This document shows, piece by piece, positions 61,198 to 64,000 of a DNA stretch of 64,000 bases. The stretch is from positions 72,505,338-72,569,337 of the forward strand of contig OU744720.1 in NCBI GenBank assembly GCA_916613615.1, read 5' to 3'. Position 1 is the first letter of the stretch. Every line of letters starts with the position of its first letter. The notes below the pieces were generated by a model. The model was not told where the DNA came from. It was given only the letters and a program-made list of their open reading frames with translations, and ran no database searches. Source of the DNA: Steromphala cineraria. Lineage: Eukaryota > Mollusca > Gastropoda > Trochida > Trochidae. The position numbers and the translations under genes were made by a program.

Positions 61198-61293
61198 GGT
61201 TTAGACCATTCTCTCCCCACAGAGACAACTCAGTCATACCTGAATTAGCAGGTATGACTGAGTTGCCTCTGTGGGGAGAGAATGGGTTTAGAC
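61198..61293. mobile_element. Hairpin MITE with 9-bp target duplication, member 2
   Basis: The 78-bp element 61207-61284 is a near-perfect hairpin (CATTCTCTCCCCACAGAG ... CTCTGTGGGGAGAGAATG, apex ACCTGAATTAGCAGGT). It is flanked by duplicated GGTTTAGAC (61198-61206 and 61285-61293). Its termini CATTCTC/GAGAATG are the same as those of the element at 51926-52065. Confidence 0.85.
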
Positions 61294-61485
61294 AGGCTTT
61301 GCATATAAAAATCAAACAATCCATCGTCTCTCACAAATTCGCTAGAGCAACTTGTAAACTTTTTTCATTGTCTGTCCTTTCCTAAATCCCTACACATTTT
61401 ACCACACAAACAAAAATAAAATTTGAAGTCATGGAAATCGAAAGAAAATTGTTTGAAAGAGACGTATCAACTTAAAATAAATGTA

Positions 61486-61818
61486 TTAAAGGGACAGTAG
61501 CACGTTTTTTGATAATTTTATACTTAAAAATGTTCACTGATAATTGTAAGTTAATGCTAAATGTATTATTTTGACAGTGTCAAAAATCTCATTACGCAAG
61601 TCAATCGTCCATAGTCAGAGGACAAAGTATGAAGATTCACATACAATCCATTTGTGTAAGAAAAAGGAATCGCATGGCTAAACTTTAAGTTATATATTTA
61701 AAATTATTACTGCTCCATTTAGTTTGAATACATTGTTTTTCAATTGGAATCATTTTCATTTGCCTGACATCACCTTATATCCCCCCCCCCCCCCCAAAAC
61801 GTGCTACTGTCCCTTTAA
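61486..61818. mobile_element. TTAA element (piggyBac-like MITE), 325-bp copy
   Basis: The element 61490-61814 is flanked by TTAA at 61486 and 61815. Its ends are AGGGACAGTAGCACG and CGTGCTACTGTCCCT. It is in the same orientation as the long copy. It contains a C homopolymer of about 15 bases near 61782 and lacks a further internal block present in the 356-bp copy. Confidence 0.87.
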
Positions 61819-63891
61819 GCTTTCAGTAGAAAACATAAATAGATGTCAACAAAGAACATCTTTGTCATAAAACAATTGATTTCGGAAATCCTCAGGAGGC
61901 AATATTTTAATCTCTTTATATCTGAATGTGTCACACGATGTCAATAAATTGTGAATACCTCATATGTAAACAAAAGGTATTCCCTTAATACATCCTAATA
62001 TACGATGTATTAAATCAAGTAAATCGTATTCAGTTACTAAGGATGAATCTTCACGTAACAAAATCGATAAATTAACAAAATAACACAAACTTAATAAACA
62101 GAAAAACATATATGAATAAGGTTAACGATAAGACCTACCCCTCAAACAGCTAACACACTTCACAAAATGGTCTTCCTCAGAATGAAATATCTTTTAAGTC
62201 GAATGAATGCGAGTTGTGAAAGTATAAAGAGTTGACTGTTGCCTTACAATCATGAGTCAACTGAGTGACAGTATGTGTACAGGTGCATGTACATGTCGAT
62301 ATACCTTAGTGATTACAATAAATAGGAGAGATTTACTTACATACTACATTACTTTGAGAGTCGTAAACCATGTAAAATGATACAACAAACTGATAAAATC
62401 GCTTGAAGACAATACTGTTGATATGCCAACTGACATATCATATCATATCACAAAATTTATGTAATTAAATATCCATAAACAGGAATTGAAAGGGTGACGT
62501 TCGTTAAGATTAAATTGTCACTTTGAAAAGCTGTTATAATGTACAATTATCGCGAGATATGTAAAATTGTAAAAAATGTGCTTTTCTCAAACTGATTTAT
62601 GAATAAATAATTCTTTTAGCTGACCACAACATAAAATCTCCATTGTATCTAAATATAAAAACAGTTAGTGTTTCAATAACATGTCACATAAATATCCACA
62701 GTTCATACCTTATATATACACTGGAGCAACGGACGTAACATATTTGTCACATTGAGTATTTGTCGTTGAGTAGCATTCCCGCCTTTCATAAGGTTTGTGT
62801 ATTCACGGATATGAACGTTTCTATATAGCCTCCGAATGCACGCCTTATCATAAAGACAGAATGACTGATACACCTTTCACTAGATAAACCAATATACGCT
62901 GTTACAGAAGGCATCAAACTGAAAGCACATTCGATAATTGATTTTAAACCTTTCAATGATAAGCACACCATTCAGATCAGATATATCTTTGAAGCTTGTA
63001 TACCGTTATGATGGCTTCTTGCTATATTTTCATGGGTTTATAAATCACAAATTTCAGTAACAGTAACTTTCTTTCAATTTAAATAAAGTAATATTTCTCA
63101 GTGTTTCTCTTCAATTATATTTAGTTTAAAGATCCTTCAGTGTGAGAGTTCAATGTGAATTGCGACATAACATTACGTATTTACATGCTCAAAATAAATT
63201 TACTCCCTTTAATCTTTAATTTACTGGCTCCCAGGAGTTTTTGGAAAGAATACTAGTACACCATATCTCAGAAATTAATCGAGATGAGTCCTTAGTTGAT
63301 ACATCTCAAGTTGTCGTAATATATCAGGAACAAATCCTCAGCCTTGTTTAATTGGTGTATTCAATGCCTTTAACAATCTCGTTGGAATAACTCTTGAGGG
63401 GAGGTACGCTCTATTCATAATGATTAAAATAAAACAGTTTTACCGATATCAATTTCTGCTTCAAGAGCAATAAGCCCAAGAAGATCTAGTGCAATTATCA
63501 GTACAGGTGTATTTGCACAGGTAGTGAATCGATATAAGTAAGTATCCATAGTAACGTTGAAGAATGAGTCGATCTGATTTCCGATTTTACTTGCATAACT
63601 TTCAGACATATAATAATCTAGGGAGATGCACAGATTTGAGAATTATTTAATGTGTCAGTGGGTTCACAAATCTTAGATTGAATCCCTCACGACACACCAT
63701 GACACCGTTAGGATGCGCTCGCTTGTATATTTCTTGCAATTGAAGAACAATCTTCAGTCAACATCACTCAGCTAACAACACGAATTGGCTTGCTTTATAT
63801 TCTTTATCCCGCTTAGTCAAGAGTATACAAACATAAACCATTCAATAGTTTATTAACAGACAAGTTATTCATTTCGTAATTGATCTTAAAA
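61819..63891. other. Intergenic, nothing firmly recognised
   Basis: The minus-strand ORF at 63424-63609 (containing TTCANTPVLIIALDLLGLIAL) has a hydrophobic stretch but no splice context or family I know. It is left unassigned. The remainder is AT-rich non-coding DNA or 3' UTR of the gene ending at 63892. Confidence 0.4.
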
Positions 63892-64000
63892 TTAATTTTC
63901 TTTCCGGAATTTCTTTCCATTTGGGTAATAATCGCTTAGCTTTACAGACCCAAGAATGTGTTTCATTGGATCCTTGACCTTCACCTTGTCCTCGGAAACT
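63892..64000 (-). CDS. 3' end of tandem paralogue of the unfamiliar Cys-rich gene
   Basis: The minus strand reads VSEDKVKVKDPMKHILG, then SVKLSDYYPNGKKFRKEN and a TAA at 63892-63894. It aligns without gaps to the C-terminus of the gene at 53916-58140 (VKDPMKHILGTLKLGDFYPNGKMF), with the stop codons 10 kb apart in the same orientation. The rest of the gene lies right of the window. The conserved block is the best handle on the family. Confidence 0.8.
   Translation of the reverse strand, partial: VSEDKVKVKDPMKHILGSVKLSDYYPNGKKFRKEN

Overview
Animal nuclear DNA, about two-thirds A+T, with small exons in long introns, GT-AG splice sites and no operons. It is probably a mollusc, perhaps a gastropod. 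The protein-coding content is broadly metazoan. The interspersed repeats (a 'GGCTGAAATATTGCCCAAG' unit ending in CACTCACTCA, a 'TTTAGCTCATCTGGCCTGTAAGG' type unit followed by a CCGT microsatellite, and 'GGCAATAACTC' type units) resemble repeats I recall from mollusc genomes. The species call is inference.

Layout. (1) About 1-740: a 145-bp tandem repeat. (2) 974-13389, plus strand: the last 13 exons of an FBXO10-like F-box gene (beta-helix part, 613 residues; the F-box exons lie left of the window). It ends in a CaaX-type tetrapeptide, and there is a candidate alternative last exon without it. (3) 14.6-26.3 kb: intergenic, with a 30-bp minisatellite, a palindromic element carrying a regular array of CRE-type octamers, and a 2.2-kb TTAA-flanked transposon with a THAP-like relic. 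(4) 26355-36093, minus strand: a gamma-syntrophin gene assembled from 13 exons (474 residues). (5) 37.1-38.3 kb: a 1.2-kb terminal-inverted-repeat element. (6) 41296-47811, plus strand: EFHC1 in 11 exons (641 residues, three DM10 domains and an EF-hand), with a strong RFX X-box about 110 bp upstream of its start codon. (7) 48.7-53.4 kb: a repeat-rich intergenic region. (8) 53916-58140, minus strand: a two-exon unfamiliar gene (583 residues) with a seven-cysteine cluster and a distinctive C-terminal motif. (9) 59.2-60.1 kb: a decayed mariner transposase. (10) 63892-64000, minus strand: the 3' end of a tandem paralogue of the gene in (8).

The genes do not form one pathway. FBXO10 is an SCF ubiquitin-ligase substrate receptor, syntrophin is a dystrophin-complex scaffold and EFHC1 is an axonemal microtubule protein. 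The exon models were built by hand from splice sites and reading-phase continuity. All 13 FBXO10, 13 syntrophin, 11 EFHC1 and 2 unfamiliar-gene exons join in consistent phase, which strongly supports the models. The novelty is mostly in the mobile DNA, the alternative FBXO10 terminus and the lineage-specific tandem gene family.
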